A stretch of 64,000 nucleotides of DNA from Ridgeia piscesae (Eukaryota > Annelida > Polychaeta > Sabellida > Siboglinidae), in the NCBI GenBank assembly GCA_025642075.2, contig JAODUO010000866.1, positions 138,984 to 202,983 of the forward strand, read 5' to 3'. Every line of letters starts with the position of its first letter. Within the stretch, counting starts at the first letter, position 1. Both the position numbers and the translations under genes were made by a program. Shown one piece after another: positions 61,290 through 64,000 of the stretch. The notes under the pieces were generated by a model. It worked only from the letters and a program-made list of their open reading frames with translations. It ran no database searches and was not told the DNA's origin.

Positions 61290-62239
61290 GGGGAAGGGCG
61301 GGTAAAATGGGCTCCTTAAGCGCCAATCAACCTTCATTTGACAGTTATGTACAAAAATGGAATTTTTTGGCTACAATACCTACCTATGTATATTGACTAC
61401 GTACATGCACAGTCTAGTTACTCTATCTTAATAAATATAATACGTTAGACGAGTTTTTAAAAGACACTCATTTTATTATTTCTTAAAACATGGAGGCCAA
61501 AGTGGGCCCCCTCACAATGCTATGCGATGCCATATAATCGTTGAAGCAAATCTTGCACATAACCCGCCATGCTCATACCCAGCGTACGCATGGTGTATCC
61601 ACCGGCCATACTCCCCACAATACATCCAGCTTTTGCATGTTCTGCTGTTAGAATACAAATATCCGAATATCCCAGATAAGGCGTAGCATAGTAGTCTTCC
61701 TTCTATGTTTTTTTTACATGTTCTCAGCTTTTGGGTGCCCTCTTTTCTTTGAAACGGGTGGTTGTAGGCACTTGCTGTGGCCTCGACATGTTTCTTGTAA
61801 TGACTGCCAGCAATGTTCCAGGTCGTCCCTCTGTAGCTTGGCGCACTGTAGCCCCATGGGGCCCACTTTGGCCTCTGCTATAGATTATCGGTCGGACGCC
61901 ATTTTTGGAATATTGTGTTTATTCACTTCAAACTGAAATTGTTCATTTAACTAACTATGGCCTATTGCTCCCTGGACCACATTTCAGTTATGTACCCTTA
62001 TAATTTATGAAAAGGTGGTGTTTGTAAGGCATGTCAATTATTTAAGAAAAGTACCTAAAACACAAATGTGATACTCAACATTTTGCATTTGTGCCAAAGA
62101 AACAAATACAATGCTGAATTGTGTCCCATGGAGGGTTTGTAAATATTACTATTGTTGGTTTGACTGCATTACATACCAGGAATGCTGTGACAGATGGGGC
62201 CCATTTTGGCTGACAGGCCCACTTTACCCGCCCTTCCCC
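61290..62239. mobile_element. 950-bp DNA transposon with terminal inverted repeats and TA target duplication
   Basis: The left end GGGGAAGGGCGGGTAAAATG and the reverse complement of the right end (GGGGAAGGGCGGGTAAAGTG, ending at 62239) match over 24 bp with one mismatch. Both sides are flanked by TA (61288-61289 and 62240-62241). Words like AGTGGGCCC / GGGCCCACTTTGGCC recur inside at about 61501, 61859 and 62197, as subterminal repeats would. No intact transposase was recognised, so it is probably non-autonomous. The TA duplication fits a Tc1/mariner-like mechanism, but the superfamily is not settled. Confidence 0.8.
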
Positions 62240-62555
62240 TACAAACTATATGTAATTCATTTGCTCAAACTACCACCACTATTGCAACCCAAGAACAAGA
62301 GGGTCTTAATGACGTTCATTAAGAACATCAATGTAACTATGATTATATGAAATAATTGCAGAAACTGGAGTGTTAGTGTACGTTCAGCCACACACAAACA
62401 TCCACCAAAAATCATCACCGATGAAAAAGATATAGAAAAAATCTTGTGGCAGGTCCATTGTAGACAAAATAACCCAGCGATACTACTGGAAAGGGGTCAA
62501 GGGTGATGTAAAAACATATGTAAGTGATCAGGAGGTGTAATGTAGACGCATATAA

Positions 62556-62557
62556 AC

Positions 62558-62591
<34 letters not shown>

Positions 62592-62593
62592 CA

Positions 62594-62649
<56 letters not shown>
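62556..62649. repeat. (TA)n microsatellite
   Basis: TA runs separated by TACAATATATAA, in the first intron of the integrase-like gene. Confidence 0.95.
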
Positions 62650-62652
<3 letters not shown>

Positions 62653-62711
62653 TATCGATCTTATATCTTTATTGGCAGACAAGATCATGAGTCAGACAAT
62701 ACTGATTTATA

Positions 62712-63030
62712 CTCACTCACTCACTCACTCACCAGCTCACGCACGCACTCACTCACTTAATCACTCGCTCACTCACCCACCACTCACTCACTCACTAGCT
62801 CAATCACTCACTAGCTTACTCACTCACTCACTCACTCACTCACTCACTCACTCACTCACTCACTCACTCACTCACTCACTCACTCACTCACTCACTCACT
62901 CACTCACTCACTCACTCACTCACTCACTCACTCACTCGCTCACTACTCACTCACTCACTCGCTCGCTCACTCACTCACTCACTCACTCACTCACTCACTC
63001 ACTCACTCACTCACTCAATAGCTCACTCAC
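62712..63030. repeat. (CTCA)n tetranucleotide array
   Basis: About 75 CTCA units, degenerate at the 5' side and with CTCG variants. The Ser-Leu-Thr-His frame over it is an artefact. Confidence 0.97.
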
Positions 63031-64000
63031 CAAAGTATTAATGTTCAACAAAAAGTGAAAGTGTACATGAATTATTCATGTATAATGTTTCATTTGTGAA
63101 TGTGAACATTACACTTATTTGCAAGAATATACTGTATATTTCAAAGTCAAATGTTGTTTTATGTAGTATATACGATTACAATACACTACCCATATGTATA
63201 TGCTGTATTAAAATTCATACCAATGTAACAATTCTTGTCATTGTAGATTCCATATTTTATGTTACATGATCTTAGTTTACATATTGCAGATTTCGAAATG
63301 CAATGCATGTCAGCGATATGAACAAATCAAAACAGTAGCGCCAAAGCTGACACCTATAAAGATTGTGGCACCCATGCATATGGTTGGTATAGATCTCGTA
63401 GGTAGGCCATATAATGTGAAAAGTACAGATGTAATCCTTACTCAATGTAACGTTGACTATTGCCAGTGTACACAGGAGCTAATATTTATATTTATGCTGT
63501 AAACATGTCCACTCTTGAATGTTTATGACAAATTAAATAGTTGTAACATGCACACTTGTTCTCCCAAGTTAGCATTTGTGCTTGTGTTGCAAATTATATT
63601 ATCTATGGCAATTAGATGACTGTGCATGTAAAATGTCATTCTTGTGCGCCTGTTTTATGGCATATTGTTGTGAATAGAATATCACAACTTCTACTACTAT
63701 TAATTTTATTTATTTTCCTTGATTTCCTTGTTTCATTGAAGGTTCGCCAGTTTAGATTTGATGGCCTTAGAAGAGAGGGACAACAAATGTCCTATCAAGA
63801 ATACTGATTTAACTTTGAAGCCCCTTTTAATGGAATCTACCTAATGTTATTATACAAACTTATATTTAAGCTACTTATTAGGCCCACTACCTGAGACCAA
63901 GAATGGCTACAAATATGTCATGACACTATTTCACAAAATACGTTGAACTATACTCCCTGAAGCGGAAGACAGAAGACAGGTTGATTATTAAGCTTCAATG

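Larger units (their letters stand above)
62362..64000 (+). pseudogene. Intron-containing integrase gene (Gypsy/Ginger type), degenerate and cut by the window edge
   Basis: Three exon-like blocks join in phase. 62362-62519 reads HKHPPKIITDEKDIEKILW, and then, after a frame change near 62459, IVDKITQRYYWKGVKGDVKT. 63290-63401 reads ISKCNACQRYEQIKTVAPKL, then APMHMVGIDLVG. 63882 onward reads GPLPETKNGYKYVMTL, then, after a second frame change near 63926, KYVELYSLKRK. This is the CxxC half of the H2C2 zinc-binding domain followed by the start of the DDE core, with the first catalytic Asp in VGID. Donors GTAAGT (62520) and GTAGGC (63402) and acceptors TTGCAG and TTATTAG flank the blocks. The two lesions suggest a decayed copy. 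The rest of the catalytic core lies outside the window. Confidence 0.65.

Overview
The window is nuclear DNA from an animal. Genes are split into many short exons with GT-AG introns, intergenic and intronic DNA is AT-rich, and it is full of microsatellites, minisatellites and decayed transposons. The protein content and repeat style suggest a marine invertebrate, most likely a lophotrochozoan such as a mollusc. That assignment is an inference; nothing in the window fixes the species.

Five protein-coding genes could be assembled exon by exon, and every exon junction was checked for reading phase. (1) An hnRNP M/MYEF2-like RNA-binding protein (+, 1551-9312, 12 exons, 5' end not resolved) has three RRMs separated by Gly/Met-rich linkers. 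(2) A FAM221-family cysteine-rich protein (+, 22125-27375, 7 exons, 396 aa). (3) COMMD10 (-, 35990-29287, 8 exons, 215 aa). (4) GPN2, a GPN-loop GTPase (+, 36349-39905, 4 exons, 318 aa), lies head-to-head with COMMD10 across about 360 bp. (5) CCDC112 (-, 55477-42610, 13 exons, 483 aa) is a coiled-coil centriolar-satellite-type protein. A full-length 7SL (SRP) RNA gene with a pol III terminator lies at 57713-58014, about 2.2 kb upstream of the CCDC112 start codon.

The remaining sequence holds parts of at least six degenerate non-LTR retrotransposon copies, a 950-bp DNA transposon with terminal inverted repeats and a TA target duplication (61290-62239), a dispersed SINE-like family (three copies), and a decayed, intron-containing integrase gene at the right edge (62362-64000). 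Five unrelated minisatellites have units of 61, 35, 19, 50 and 43 bp. The genes do not form a pathway. The shared features are architectural: a probable bidirectional promoter, and tandem arrays that repeatedly sit on or beside splice sites.

The most unusual observations are two. In FAM221 a 35-bp minisatellite is built from the exon 2/intron 2 boundary, so the true 5' splice site is followed by about 19 tandem copies of itself. In CCDC112 a 50-bp minisatellite fills most of one intron, and each unit, read in the sense direction, carries a polypyrimidine tract, an AG and an adjacent GTG(A)G, resembling recursive splice sites. No bacterial-type operon, CRISPR or phage feature is present.
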